In this document: positions 17,746 to 27,647 of the stretch, one piece after another
How positions within the stretch are numbered: the first letter of the stretch is position 1
Layout: each line of letters opens with the position of its first letter
Source of the DNA: Hephaestia sp. MAHUQ-44
GTDB lineage: Bacteria; Pseudomonadota; Alphaproteobacteria; Sphingomonadales; Sphingomonadaceae
Direction: 5' to 3'
Length of the DNA stretch: 64,000 nt
NCBI RefSeq assembly: GCF_023806085.1
Contig: NZ_JAMSLX010000015.1
Coordinates: 18,640-82,639 of the forward strand
Notes under the pieces: model-generated
The model's input: the letters and a program-made list of their open reading frames with translations, nothing else
What the model was told of the DNA's origin: nothing
Databases searched by the model: none
Made by a program: the position numbers and the translations under genes

Positions 17746-19104
17746 TTAGCGCTCGCGAGGCAGTGCAATCTGCGGAACGGTGATGGCGGGCGGTTCGTCC
17801 TTGTGGTGGACACCCGCGAGCGGCGCCGGCGTGCGTTTCGCCGGTTGCTCGATCATCGGGATCGGCGCGGTATCGCGGCCAAGGTCACGCAGGAAAATGT
17901 CCTCCACGCGCTTGGGCGCCGCGGGCACGAGCACTTGCAGTTTCATGCACTGGCTGGGCTGCGGCCGTTCGAACTGGCCGCAATTCCACAGCGGCTTGTC
18001 ATAACCGTTGGCGGTATCGCGGAGGTAGCTGAACGCCATCGTCGCCACCTGCTGCGGGTTGAGCGGCAGTCCGGCGGGGGTCGCGCTAGCCTCGGTCCAG
18101 GCCATGAATTTGCAATAGGGCCGCGCCCCGCACGCGCGCGCCGCCAGCGCGGGATAGGTGGCGGGCGCGATGCTCTTGTCGAGCGTGACGAGGAAGCTGT
18201 CGGGATCGGCAGCGGTCGAGACCGGCAGCGCGGCGTTGGCAAGCGTCGCGGCATCGACGCTGCCCGGTGCGGCCGCCAACCCGCTCGCATCGCGATGCGC
18301 CTCGGAGAGCGGCGCCAGCGCGGCGATCACGGGTTCGGCCGAGAGCACATTGCGGTTGAACGCGGGCGGGGTGCCCCACCAGCCGGTCCAGCGGAAGAAC
18401 AGGTGCGTGCCGACCGCGGTGACCTTGTCGAGGCTCGCACTCCAATACGGCACTACCCAGTCGGTGTGGTAATGCGTCGCGTGACCCACCGCCTTGTCGA
18501 CATGCCCGGTGAGCGCGAGTTGCGCGATCGCGCGGGCACGCACCCATGCGGCATCGGGCCAGCGCCGCGCGAGCGCGCCATCGCAGGTGAAGGTGAACTG
18601 GCACCCGGTCGATCGCTCCGATCCCTGAAAGACGACGCCGCACACCGTTTTGGGGAAGGCGGGGTGGCGCACGCGGTTGAGCACCACCTGCGCCACCGCC
18701 CGCTCGCCCTCGGCATCGTCGCCCGCTTCATAGAGCACCGCCGCCGCGAGGCAATCGAGCGCGCGGGCGCGTTCGGCATCGGTATCGGCGCCGGGCAGGC
18801 GGAACGGCCGCGCCGCCGGATTGGGATCGCTCGAAAACGGCACCGCGGCGTTGATCCGCCGCGCGTCGTCGGGCGTCAGGTTGATGTACGACAGCGGCTC
18901 GACCGGCGGAAGCTCGGCCGGCGGCACGACGCGCTGGTGCTTCTGGAGCTTCTTGGCGATCTTGACCGGGGTCGGTGTGGTCAGCACCACCACTGCCGGC
19001 AACGCGAGCGCCACCAGCCCGATGAGCGCCAGCAAGGCCGTGAGCACGCGATGCGTGCGCACGAAGCCGGGCGCGTCGGGCGCTGGTGGCGGAGCGGTCG
19101 TCAT
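17746..19104 (-). CDS. Cell wall hydrolase, SleB domain
   Basis: A 452-residue protein with one N-terminal membrane segment (about 20-42), so it is periplasmic and anchored. The SleB/Hydrolase_2 domain is at about 115-225 (LYEAGDDAEGERAVAQVVLN, then GCQFTFTCDG), with the predicted catalytic Glu126. The family acts as lytic transglycosylase or peptidoglycan hydrolase. The remaining 220 residues are family-specific, containing Cys pairs and a Pro-rich tail. It follows cysK by about 20 bases and is probably the last gene of the MFS-cysK-sleB unit. Confidence 0.88.
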   Translation of the reverse strand: MTTAPPPAPDAPGFVRTHRVLTALLALIGLVALALPAVVVLTTPTPVKIAKKLQKHQRVVPPAELPPVEPLSYINLTPDDARRINAAVPFSSDPNPAARPFRLPGADTDAERARALDCLAAAVLYEAGDDAEGERAVAQVVLNRVRHPAFPKTVCGVVFQGSERSTGCQFTFTCDGALARRWPDAAWVRARAIAQLALTGHVDKAVGHATHYHTDWVVPYWSASLDKVTAVGTHLFFRWTGWWGTPPAFNRNVLSAEPVIAALAPLSEAHRDASGLAAAPGSVDAATLANAALPVSTAADPDSFLVTLDKSIAPATYPALAARACGARPYCKFMAWTEASATPAGLPLNPQQVATMAFSYLRDTANGYDKPLWNCGQFERPQPSQCMKLQVLVPAAPKRVEDIFLRDLGRDTAPIPMIEQPAKRTPAPLAGVHHKDEPPAITVPQIALPRER

Positions 19105-19124
19105 CGGCGGGCGGCTTTACCCGC

Positions 19125-20045
19125 TCAGCGCTCCGGCAGGAAGTCGGGCACCGACAGATAGCGTTCGCCGGTGTCGTAATTGAACCCGAGCACACGGCTG
19201 CCCTTGGGCAGATCGGGCAGCTTCTGTGCGATCGCGGCGAGCGTGGCGCCCGAGGAGATGCCGACCAGCATGCCTTCCTGCCGCGCGGCGCTGAGCGCCA
19301 TCGCCTTGGCGTCATCGCCCTCGACCTGGATCGTGCCGTCGAGCGCCTGGGTGTGGAGGTTGGTGGGAATGAAGCCCGCCGCGAGCCCCTGGATCGGGTG
19401 CGGGCCGGGCTTGCCGCCCGAGATCACCGCCGACAGCGTGGGCTCGACCGCATAGACCTTGAGCCCCGGCCAGTGCTTCTTGAGCGTCTCGGCCACCCCG
19501 GTGATATGCCCGCCGGTGCCGACCCCGGTGATGAGCACATCGATCGGCGTCTCGCGGAAGTCCTCGAGGATTTCGCCCGCGGTCGCCCGTGCGTGGATCT
19601 CGACATTGGCCGGGTTCTCGAATTGCTGCGGCATCCAGCCGCCCTCGGTCTGCTCGACCAGTTCGAGCGCGCGCTCGATCGCGCCCTTCATCCCCTTTTC
19701 CTTGGGGGTGAGATCGAAGCTGGCCCCATAAGCGAGCATCAGCCGGCGCCGTTCGAGCGACATGCTTTCGGGCATCACGAGGATGAGCTTGTAGCCCTTG
19801 ACCGCGGCGACCATCGCCAGCCCGACCCCGGTATTGCCGCTGGTCGGCTCGATGATCGTCCCGCCGGGTTGAAGGCTGCCGTCCTTTTCCGCTGCTTCGA
19901 CCATCGACAGCGCGATCCGGTCCTTGATCGAGCCGCCCGGATTCGCCCGCTCGGATTTGATCCATACTTCGGCATCGCCGAACAGCTTGTTCATGCGGAT
20001 GTGCGGGGTGTTGCCGATCGTCTCGAGGATCGTGTTGGCTTTCAT
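19125..20045 (-). CDS. cysK: Cysteine synthase A
   Basis: A 306-residue PLP enzyme forming cysteine from O-acetylserine and sulfide. The PLP lysine is Lys41 in NPGGSIKDR. The substrate loop PTSGNTGVG is at about 68-75, and the PLP phosphate loop [10 protein letters not shown] follows. The C-terminus ([10 protein letters not shown]) fits CysK. The start at 20045 ([20 protein letters not shown]) overlaps the stop of the MFS gene by four bases (ATGA), so it is coupled to that gene. Confidence 0.95.
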   Translation of the reverse strand: MKANTILETIGNTPHIRMNKLFGDAEVWIKSERANPGGSIKDRIALSMVEAAEKDGSLQPGGTIIEPTSGNTGVGLAMVAAVKGYKLILVMPESMSLERRRLMLAYGASFDLTPKEKGMKGAIERALELVEQTEGGWMPQQFENPANVEIHARATAGEILEDFRETPIDVLITGVGTGGHITGVAETLKKHWPGLKVYAVEPTLSAVISGGKPGPHPIQGLAAGFIPTNLHTQALDGTIQVEGDDAKAMALSAARQEGMLVGISSGATLAAIAQKLPDLPKGSRVLGFNYDTGERYLSVPDFLPER

Positions 20046-21325
20046 CGTACGGTCTCCATCTCGATGGCCGCGGGGTCGCGGAGTGTTTCGGGGGGATCGA
20101 AAGTCTTTGCGTTTCTGATGCTCGGAAACAGATAGGTCCACAGGATCGTCACGACAATCGCGCCGCCGCCGCCGACCAGCACCGCGCCGACCGGTCCGAG
20201 CAGCGCGGCGAGGAAGCCCGATTCGGCCTCACCCAGTTCGTTCGACGCGGAAATCGTGAGTTGCGACACCGCGCCGACGCGACCGCGCTTGTCGTCAGGG
20301 GTGTAAAGCTGGATCAGCGACTGGCGGACATAGACCGAGAACATGTCCGATGCGCCCGCAACCGCGAGCGCGCCGAGGCTGAGCGCCATCGAGGTCGATA
20401 CGCCGAAGGTGACGGTCGCGGTGCCGTAGACGAGCACCGCGGCGAGCATCTTCGGCCCGACATTGGTCTTGAGCGGGCGGATCGAGAAATAGAGCGCGGT
20501 GATCGTCGCGCCCACCGCGGGGGCCGCGGCAAGCGCGCTCAACCCGCGCGTGCCGACCTTGAGAATGTCGTGCGCGTAGATCGGCAGGAGGGCGTTGGTG
20601 CCGGCGAGGAACACCGCGAACAGATCGAGCGTGATCGTGCCGAGGATCAGCTTGTTCTGCCCGACATAGGCGAGCCCCTCGACGATCTGCCGCAGCGGAT
20701 GCGCGGTGCTGATCGCGATGTCGCGCGCCACCCTGGTCACCAGCATCATGCAGACGAGTGCGGCCCCGAACAGCGCCGCCGACAAATAATACGCGGCCGA
20801 GGGCGTCCAGGCATAAGCATAGCCGCCGATCCCCGGCCCCAGGATCGCCCCGGCCTGCCACGAGATCGAGCTGAGCGCGATCGCGGTGGGCAGCACCTCC
20901 TGCGGCACCAGATTGGGCGCGAGCGCGGAGAATGCCGGGCCGGCGAAAGCACGCCCGACCCCCAGCAGCACCGCGATGGCGAACAATATCGGCAGGCTCA
21001 TCGCTTCCTGATGCGTGACGATCGCGAGCACCAGCGCGCAGAAGATCTGGAGGCACAGCGTGACGCGCGTGATCCAGCGGCGATCGAACCGGTCGGCGAC
21101 GAGCCCCGTGATCGGCGTCGTAAAAAACAGCGGCAGGAACTGGAGCAGCCCGATCAGGCCAAGCTGTGCGGCCGCCGCGGGCATCGACATCGTATCGCGC
21201 GCGATCGTGTAGGTCTGCCAGCCGATGACGATGATCATCGAATTCTGGGCCAGCGTCATCGTCAACCGCGCCGCCCAATAGGCGCGGAAATTGGCGATGC
21301 GGAAAGGATGGGGGGCCGTCGACAT
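20042..21325 (-). CDS. MFS transporter
   Basis: A 427-residue protein with 12 predicted membrane segments and the MFS loop [11 protein letters not shown] between helices 2 and 3. The pattern ([20 protein letters not shown], then [16 protein letters not shown]) is that of the EntS/TsgA-like drug or siderophore exporter branch. The substrate is unknown. The start at 21325 ([20 protein letters not shown]) gives the usual N-terminus. It is coupled to cysK and is divergent from the DUF885 gene across about 150 bases. Confidence 0.9.
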   Translation of the reverse strand: MSTAPHPFRIANFRAYWAARLTMTLAQNSMIIVIGWQTYTIARDTMSMPAAAAQLGLIGLLQFLPLFFTTPITGLVADRFDRRWITRVTLCLQIFCALVLAIVTHQEAMSLPILFAIAVLLGVGRAFAGPAFSALAPNLVPQEVLPTAIALSSISWQAGAILGPGIGGYAYAWTPSAAYYLSAALFGAALVCMMLVTRVARDIAISTAHPLRQIVEGLAYVGQNKLILGTITLDLFAVFLAGTNALLPIYAHDILKVGTRGLSALAAAPAVGATITALYFSIRPLKTNVGPKMLAAVLVYGTATVTFGVSTSMALSLGALAVAGASDMFSVYVRQSLIQLYTPDDKRGRVGAVSQLTISASNELGEAESGFLAALLGPVGAVLVGGGGAIVVTILWTYLFPSIRNAKTFDPPETLRDPAAIEMETVR

Positions 21326-21477
21326 TGGCGCTCGCTTTAGGGCGCGATGGGCGATCGCGGCAAGTGAGGCTTCGCTTGGCACTGGCGTGGCTCAGGTTTC
21401 AGGAATGACGGGCTTTATCTGGCGCGTATCGGCCCGAGATGCCAAAACCCCTGCAACCGCGAATCGGGAGTGGATTG

Positions 21478-23235
21478 ATGCGCAACGGATTGTTGACGGG
21501 AATTGCGCTGGCGGCGCTGGTCGCGATGGGGGCCTGCTCGCCGGGCGACGGCAATGGCAACACCGATCTCACCATCGTCGACAAACAGGCCGGCGACCCC
21601 AAATGGACCCCGTTCGTCGATGATTTCATCGCCGGGTGGTTCCGGCTCGATCCGGGATTCGCGGTCTATCAGGGCAAGCATGAATTCGACGGCCAGCTTC
21701 CCGATTGGAGCGATGCGGGGCTGAAGAAGCAGGCGGCGTTCCTCCATCAGGCGATCGAGAAGGCGCAACAATTCACGCCCGAGACGCTCAGCCCCGAGCA
21801 ACGGTTCGAACGCGACTATCTGGTGCAGGTGGCCGAAGGGAAATTGTTCTGGCTCGAAGATGCCGACAGCCCCCACACCAACCCCGCTTATTATGTCGGC
21901 GGCGGGCTCGACCCCAATGTCTATATCGCGCGCAATTATGCCGATAAGCCGACCCGGATGAAGGCGATGATCGCCTTTTTCGGGCAGGTGCCGAGCGCGG
22001 CCGAGGCGATCCGGGCCAATCTCAAGACGCCGATGCCCAGAAGCTTCATCGATTATGGCGTCGCGGGCTTCAACGGGCTGGGCGATTTCTACGCTGGCGA
22101 CGCGAGACAGGCATTTGCCGATGTCGACGACAAGAGGCTGCAACAGCAATTCGCCGACGCGTCGGCCAGGGCGGCCAAGGCAATGCACGATCTCGGCGCG
22201 TGGCTGGCAAGCCAGAAGGCGTCCGCCAACACCGGTTTCGCGCTCGGCCCCGAGCGCTTTTCGAAGATGCTGCGCGCGACCGAGGGCGTCGATATTCCGC
22301 TCGATCAACTCGAAGCGATCGGCAAGGCCGATCTCGCGAAGAACCAGGTCGCGCTCAAACAGGCGTGCGCGCAATTCGCGCCCGGCGCGACGATCGTCGC
22401 GTGCACCGCGAAGATGAAGGCGAACAAGCCGCCCGAAGGCCCGGTCGCCGCGGCGCGCAAGCAGATCCCCGAATTGCGCGATTTCGTCGTCAGCCACGAT
22501 ATCGTCAGCATCCCCGGCACCGAGGAAGCCAAGGTCGAGGAAAGTCCGCCCTACAACCGGCAGAACTCGGCCTATATCGATCCGCCGGGGCCGTTCGATA
22601 AGGGGATTCCGTCGGTCTATTATATCTCGCCGCCCGATCCGGCGTGGCCCAAGCAGGTCCAGCTCGATTTCATTCCGGCGAAGGACGATCTGCTGTTCAC
22701 GACGATCCACGAGATCATGCCGGGGCATTTCGTGCAATTCCTGCATGCGAACCGTTCGCCGTCGATCTTCGGCCAGTTGTTCGTCGGCTATGCCTATGCC
22801 GAGGGCTGGGCGCATTATGCCGAGCAGATGATGTGGGACGCCGGCTATTCGAACGGCGATCCGGAAGTCCACATCGGCCAGCTTTCCAACGCGCTGCTGC
22901 GCGATTGCCGCTTCCAGTCGGCGATCGGGCTGCACACCAAGGGGATGACGCAGGATCAGTCGCGCAAGCTGTTCGTCGACGAATGTTATCAGGACGAAGG
23001 CACCGCTCGCCAGCAGGCGGCGCGCGGCACCTATGATCCCGCCTATCTCAACTACACGCTCGGCAAGCTGATGATCCTGCGGCTGCGCGACGATTGGACC
23101 GCGAGCCGCGGCGGGCGCAAGGCGTGGAAGGCGTTCCACGACCAGTTCCTGAGCTATGGTGGGCCACCGATCCCACTGGTGCGGCAGGCGATGATGGACG
23201 AAGCCGAGCCGAAGGCGCTGTTCCCGGGGCAATAG
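21478..23235 (+). CDS. DUF885 family lipoprotein, putative metallocarboxypeptidase
   Basis: A 585-residue secreted protein. The N-terminus MRNGLLTGIALAALVAMGAC carries a lipobox-like MGAC. The DUF885 zinc motif HEIMPGH is at 411-417, and the conserved EGWAHYAEQM (Glu442) follows. These residues are characteristic of DUF885 metallopeptidases related to M32-like fold enzymes. GGGAG before the ATG at 21478 sets the start. It converges with the beta-hydroxylase gene across a large palindrome. Carboxypeptidase activity is a family-based inference. Confidence 0.88.
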   Translation: MRNGLLTGIALAALVAMGACSPGDGNGNTDLTIVDKQAGDPKWTPFVDDFIAGWFRLDPGFAVYQGKHEFDGQLPDWSDAGLKKQAAFLHQAIEKAQQFTPETLSPEQRFERDYLVQVAEGKLFWLEDADSPHTNPAYYVGGGLDPNVYIARNYADKPTRMKAMIAFFGQVPSAAEAIRANLKTPMPRSFIDYGVAGFNGLGDFYAGDARQAFADVDDKRLQQQFADASARAAKAMHDLGAWLASQKASANTGFALGPERFSKMLRATEGVDIPLDQLEAIGKADLAKNQVALKQACAQFAPGATIVACTAKMKANKPPEGPVAAARKQIPELRDFVVSHDIVSIPGTEEAKVEESPPYNRQNSAYIDPPGPFDKGIPSVYYISPPDPAWPKQVQLDFIPAKDDLLFTTIHEIMPGHFVQFLHANRSPSIFGQLFVGYAYAEGWAHYAEQMMWDAGYSNGDPEVHIGQLSNALLRDCRFQSAIGLHTKGMTQDQSRKLFVDECYQDEGTARQQAARGTYDPAYLNYTLGKLMILRLRDDWTASRGGRKAWKAFHDQFLSYGGPPIPLVRQAMMDEAEPKALFPGQ

Positions 23236-23265
23236 AGGTCCGTTCGATGCGCCTTTCGGCGCATT

Positions 23266-23390
23266 GCGGCCCCGGCCCGCTCCCCCACGGGGGCCCCACA
23301 AAGTATTACTTTGTGGGGTTACGCCCCCACCCCACCTCCCAAGTCATTATACTGCATGGGAGGTGGGGTGGGGGAGCGGGCCGGGGCCGC
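23266..23390. repeat. Large palindrome with a nested smaller palindrome
   Basis: The outer arms (GCGGCCCCGGCCCGCTCCCC type) pair over about 33 bases between 23266 and 23390, with the loop around 23341-23357. The left arm is interrupted at 23289-23323 by a 35-base sequence containing its own hairpin (CCCCACAAAG/CTTTGTGGGG). The heptamer CCCCCAC occurs on both sides of it (23282-23288 and 23324-23330), so a small palindromic element appears to have inserted with a 7-base duplication. The palindrome lies between convergent genes and could terminate both. A simple copy is at 54052-54118. Confidence 0.85.
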
Positions 23391-23398
23391 TCTACCGA

Positions 23399-24274
23399 TC
23401 AGATGTCGCGCCGCCGGATCGCGTCGTTCCAGCGGCGCAGGTTGGCGCGCGCCTCCTGCACGAAGGGCGAGCGGCGGACCGCGTCGAGGAACAGATCGGC
23501 GATCAGCCGCCCCGGTTGGCGCAGCGGGCGGCGGAACTGGATCGACAGCACCATCCGCGTGCCCCCGGTCTCGTTCCAGATTTCATGAGGGTAAGTGTCG
23601 TCGAACACCAGGGTCTCGCCCTCGGCCCAGCGCACGATGCGGTCGCCGATCTTCATGCGGGCGTCGCCGTCGCGCGGCACGATCAGCCCGAGATGGCAGG
23701 TGATCAGCCCCTTGGTCACGCCGCGGCGGGCGGGAAGGTGCGTGCCCGGCGCGAGAATCGAGAAGAGCGCGCTGTGGAGTTGCGGGATCGCCGCGACGAG
23801 CGCCGCCGTTTGCGGGCAACGCGCAAGATTCTCCTCGATTCGGTAGTCGTAGGCCTGGAGGAAGAACGAGCGCAATTCGCCGGGGGCCGCGATCGCCTGC
23901 TGATCGGGTGAGATCGCCGTCAACGGCGGCGCCGCCTCGCCGTCGAGTGCCACCGCGACCGCCTCGTCGCGCACCGCGCGCCAATGCGCGCGCAATTCGG
24001 CGGTCCAGCCAAACCCGCGCACGTCGAGCACCGGGCCGTTGGGGACCAGCGACGAGGCGGCGATGATCGGATCGATCAGCCGGCGCAGATGCTTGCCGAT
24101 GCGGATCACCAGCGGTCGCGACGGCAGGGGTTTTCGGCCATCGGCCACGCGCGGCAGGGGCGGGGCGGGGGCGACATCGCGAGCGGGCGACGCGCGCCCC
24201 GGCTCCGTCAGCAATGTGCCCGAATTGTGCCACAGGGTTGGTACGTTGGACTTGACCTCGGCGTGCACGCTCAC
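23399..24274 (-). CDS. Aspartyl/asparaginyl beta-hydroxylase domain protein
   Basis: A 291-residue protein with the Asp_Arg_Hydrox fold of Fe(II)/2-oxoglutarate dioxygenases at about residues 95-255. The metal-binding histidines are probably His194 (GLITCHLGLIVP) and His230 (FDDTYPHEIWN), with the 2OG-binding arginine near 240. The substrate is unknown; related bacterial proteins modify lipids or small peptides. The start appears to be GTG at 24274 preceded by GAGAG. It is divergent from the M16 peptidase gene. Confidence 0.85.
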   Translation of the reverse strand: MSVHAEVKSNVPTLWHNSGTLLTEPGRASPARDVAPAPPLPRVADGRKPLPSRPLVIRIGKHLRRLIDPIIAASSLVPNGPVLDVRGFGWTAELRAHWRAVRDEAVAVALDGEAAPPLTAISPDQQAIAAPGELRSFFLQAYDYRIEENLARCPQTAALVAAIPQLHSALFSILAPGTHLPARRGVTKGLITCHLGLIVPRDGDARMKIGDRIVRWAEGETLVFDDTYPHEIWNETGGTRMVLSIQFRRPLRQPGRLIADLFLDAVRRSPFVQEARANLRRWNDAIRRRDI

Positions 24275-24435
24275 TCTCTCGACAACACACCGGGATCGCC
24301 CGGCCCGGCCGCATCGGGGCGGCTTCTTGGAAGGCCCCTCTACGCGCGCTGTTGGTCCAAATCATGGCCGAGACCGGGCACAGGTTCGTCAGCCATGGCT
24401 TGGCGGCGGCCATGAATTCGGGGTAGATCACCGCG

Positions 24436-27348
24436 ATGTTCGCTTTCCCCCGCGCGCCGCGCCTGTCGCTTCTCCTCCCTTTTCTGTTGTTCGTCGCACC
24501 CGGCGCGCTCGATGCGCAGTCGAAGGTGCTCGCCCCGCGCGAAAGTGCGACGACGTCGACGATCTTCCAGCAGCCCGGCTGGCTGTACGAGGGCAGCGAC
24601 ATCACCCCCGATCCCGACTGGTATTTCGGGACGCTGCCCAACGGCCTGCGCTATGCCGTGCGCCGTAATTCGGTGCCGCCGGGGCAGGTGGCGATCCGGG
24701 TACGGATCGACGCCGGGTCGCTTGCCGAAAGCGAGACCGAGCGCGGCTTCGCGCATCTGATCGAACATCTGTCGTTCCGCGGCTCGAAGGGCGTGCCCGA
24801 CGGCGAGGCGCGGCGCATCTGGCAGCGGCTGGGCGCGACTTTCGGATCGGATACCAACGCCCAGACCACGCCGACGCAGACGGTCTACCAACTCGATCTG
24901 CCCGCCGCGACCGAAGCCTCGGTGGGCGAGAGCCTGCGCCTGCTGTCGGGCATGATGGCCGAGCCCAGCCTCGACGCCGGCGCGCTGGCCGCCGAACGAC
25001 CGGTGGTGCTTGCCGAACAGCGCGAGCAGCCGGGGCCGCAGGTCAAATTCAGCGATCTGGTGCGCACGACGCTGTTCGCGGGCCAGCCGCTTGCCGACCG
25101 GTCGCCGATCGGGAACATCAAGGCGCTCGAGGCCGCGACTCCCGATGCCGTCCAGGCGTTTCACGACCGCTGGTATCGGCCGAGCCGGACCGTCGTCGTG
25201 CTCGTCGGCGACATCGATCCGGTGCTCGCCGGCAGGCTGATCGCGCAGCATTTCGGCGCTTGGAAGGGCGTCGGCCCCGATCCCGCCGATCCCGATTTCG
25301 GCACACCCGATGCGACGCAGCCCGCAGGCGGCGCGCTCGCCGAGCCGGGGTTGCCGCCGATGGTGGTGATGGCGACGGTCAGGCCGTGGCATTTCAACCA
25401 GGATACGGTGATCTTCAACCAGAAGCGCATGATCGACATGCTGGCGGCGCGGATCATCAACCGGCGGCTGGAGACGCGCGCGCGGGCGGGGGGCAGCTTC
25501 ATTCAGGCGCAGGTCGATCTCGACGACGTATCGCGATCGGTCAACGGCACCTTCGTCAACATCATGCCGATCGGCGACGATTGGGAGGCCGCGGTGCGTG
25601 ATGTACGCGCGGTGATCGCCGATGCGCTCGCGAACCCGCCCGATCAGGCCGAGATCGACCGCGCGGTGGCCGAATTCGATTCGATCATGAAGCAGGGCGT
25701 GCAGACCGCCGCGGCCGAGCAGGGCACCGATCTCGCCGATATGATGGTCGGTGCGCTCGACATTCGCGAAACCACCACCTCGGCGGCGACCAGCTACGCG
25801 ATCCTGACCGGGGCCGAGGACAAGAAGATGTTCACCCCCGCCTCGGTGCTCGCCTCGACCGCGAAGATCTTCGAGGGCATCGAGCGCGCGGTGGTGACGA
25901 CGCGCGCGCCCGACGCCAACGCCGCTGCCAAGCTGGCCGCGGTGATGGCCGAGGACGTGTCCGGGCTGGCGGGGAAACGAAGCGCACTTGCCGCGACCGC
26001 CTTTTCGCAACTCCCCGCGCTCGGCACGCCGGGCAAGGTTGTCAGCCGGACGCCGGTCACCGGGCTCGACATGGAGCAGGTGGTCTATGCCAACGGTGCG
26101 CGGCTGCTGCTGTTTCCCAACAACGCCGAGGCGAACCGGGTCTATGTCAACGTGCGCTTCGGGCGCGGGTACAACGCGCTGCCCGCCGATAAGCAGACCC
26201 CGGCCTGGGCCGCCGATCTTGCGCTGGTCTCGGGCGGGATCGGCACATTGGGGCAGGAGGAACTCGACGCGCTGACCGCCGGGCGGCGGATCGGCATGAA
26301 TTTCAGCATCGACAACGATGCCTTCTCGCTCTCCGCGATGACCTCGCCCGACGACCTTGCCGATCAGCTTAAGCTGATCGCAGGCAAGCTCGCCGTGCCG
26401 GGCTGGGACCCCAACCCGGTCACGCGGGCGCGCGCGGTGATGCTCGCGGGCTATCCGAGCCTTGGCGGCTCCCCCGCCGGCGTGCTCGCGCGCGATCTCG
26501 AAGGGTTGCTCCACAATGACGATCCGCGCTGGGGCACACCCGATCCCAAGACGATCTCGGCGCTGACCCCGGCATCGTTCCGCGCCCTGTGGGAACCGTT
26601 GCTGCGGCAGGGGCCGATCGAGGTTCAGGTGTTCGGCGACATTCCCGCCGACATCGCGATCGCCGAGGTGGCAGCAACGATCGGCGCGCTCAAACCGCGC
26701 GCGGCGAGCAAGACACCCGCCGCGCCGATCGCCTTTCCGAAGCACAATGTCACCCCGGTCGTGCGGACGCACAGCGGCCCCGAAAATCAAGCGGCGGCGG
26801 TGATCGCCTGGCCGACCGGCGGCGGGGTGGAGCAGATCGCCGATTCGCGGCGGCTCGATGTGCTCGCGGCGGTGTTCAGCGATCGGCTGATCGACCAGCT
26901 CCGCTCGCAGGCGGGGGTCAGCTACAGCCCGCAGGTGGCGAGCGACTGGCCGGTGGGGCTGGCATCGGGGGGGCGGATGATCGCGGTGGGGCAGGTGCCG
27001 CCCGACAAGACCGCATTCTTCTTCGATCTGGCGCGCAAGATCGCCGCCGATCTCGTCGCTAAACCGATCAGCGAGGACGAATTGCAGCGCACCGTCGGCC
27101 CGCTCGCGCAATATGTGCTGCGCGCCTCGACCGGCAACCAGTTCTGGATGCAGCAACTGGGTGGCGCGACCAGCGATCCGCGGCGTGTTGCGGCCGCCAA
27201 GGGGATCGTCGGCGATCTGCGCGCGCTGAACCCGGCAACGCTTCAGGCCACCGCGGCTAAATATCTGCGCCCCGACAGGGACTGGACGCTGGAGGTGGTG
27301 CCCGAACAGGTCGCGGCGGCGATAAAAACCGAAAAGCCGCAGGGCTGA
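24436..27348 (+). CDS. M16 (insulinase/pitrilysin) family metallopeptidase
   Basis: A 970-residue secreted zinc peptidase. The signal peptide runs to about residue 27 (LFVAPGALDAQ). The inverted zinc motif HLIEH is at 107-111, within FAHLIEHLSFRGSKG, with the usual downstream glutamate region (LAEQREQPGP). Two to four M16 homology domains follow; the second half (from about 540) lacks the zinc motif, as expected for the non-catalytic half. It is predicted to be periplasmic. No terminator is evident; the 299-base gap after it is described separately. Confidence 0.92.
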   Translation: MFAFPRAPRLSLLLPFLLFVAPGALDAQSKVLAPRESATTSTIFQQPGWLYEGSDITPDPDWYFGTLPNGLRYAVRRNSVPPGQVAIRVRIDAGSLAESETERGFAHLIEHLSFRGSKGVPDGEARRIWQRLGATFGSDTNAQTTPTQTVYQLDLPAATEASVGESLRLLSGMMAEPSLDAGALAAERPVVLAEQREQPGPQVKFSDLVRTTLFAGQPLADRSPIGNIKALEAATPDAVQAFHDRWYRPSRTVVVLVGDIDPVLAGRLIAQHFGAWKGVGPDPADPDFGTPDATQPAGGALAEPGLPPMVVMATVRPWHFNQDTVIFNQKRMIDMLAARIINRRLETRARAGGSFIQAQVDLDDVSRSVNGTFVNIMPIGDDWEAAVRDVRAVIADALANPPDQAEIDRAVAEFDSIMKQGVQTAAAEQGTDLADMMVGALDIRETTTSAATSYAILTGAEDKKMFTPASVLASTAKIFEGIERAVVTTRAPDANAAAKLAAVMAEDVSGLAGKRSALAATAFSQLPALGTPGKVVSRTPVTGLDMEQVVYANGARLLLFPNNAEANRVYVNVRFGRGYNALPADKQTPAWAADLALVSGGIGTLGQEELDALTAGRRIGMNFSIDNDAFSLSAMTSPDDLADQLKLIAGKLAVPGWDPNPVTRARAVMLAGYPSLGGSPAGVLARDLEGLLHNDDPRWGTPDPKTISALTPASFRALWEPLLRQGPIEVQVFGDIPADIAIAEVAATIGALKPRAASKTPAAPIAFPKHNVTPVVRTHSGPENQAAAVIAWPTGGGVEQIADSRRLDVLAAVFSDRLIDQLRSQAGVSYSPQVASDWPVGLASGGRMIAVGQVPPDKTAFFFDLARKIAADLVAKPISEDELQRTVGPLAQYVLRASTGNQFWMQQLGGATSDPRRVAAAKGIVGDLRALNPATLQATAAKYLRPDRDWTLEVVPEQVAAAIKTEKPQG

Positions 27349-27647
27349 GCAATCGTGCCCGTGATCGAAGCACAGCGATCGTCTGCAGTGAAAGGCGGAA
27401 GGCCAGTTTCTAAGGGGACAGATAGCCGATAGACATCATTATGCGATGGAGGAAAACGCCTCGACCCGCATTCTCGGCGACGTTTTCAATCCAGCAGTGT
27501 TGCCTGGACAGGTCAGCGGACGACACGACAACACAGCACAGTTTGTGACGCGCATTTCCCAGAATTGCATGCTGAAGCGCTGGATGGATGGTCGTCGCTC
27601 TGTGGTGATCGATCGGGAGTAAGTTCCGCGCACCACGAAGCGGCCAC
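27349..27647. other. Lower-GC gap with a possible gene remnant
   Basis: This gap is visibly poorer in GC than its flanks. On the forward strand an open stretch from about 27401 to 27622 includes a 58-codon frame starting ATGGAGGAAAACGCC at 27446 and ending at the TAA at 27620. It has no ribosome binding site and no recognisable family, and could be the 3' remnant of a lost gene. No transposase signature or repeat ends are seen. Confidence 0.35.

Noticed and set aside
24340..27156. A very long open frame (over 900 codons) antisense to the M16 peptidase gene
   Set aside because: Long antisense frames are expected in high-GC genes because stop codons are rare. The translation has no domain signature, whereas the forward frame has a signal peptide and the HLIEH motif.
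27401..27622. Insertion-sequence transposase remnant in the low-GC gap
   Set aside because: The short frame has no DDE or other transposase motif and no terminal inverted repeats or duplications are visible.
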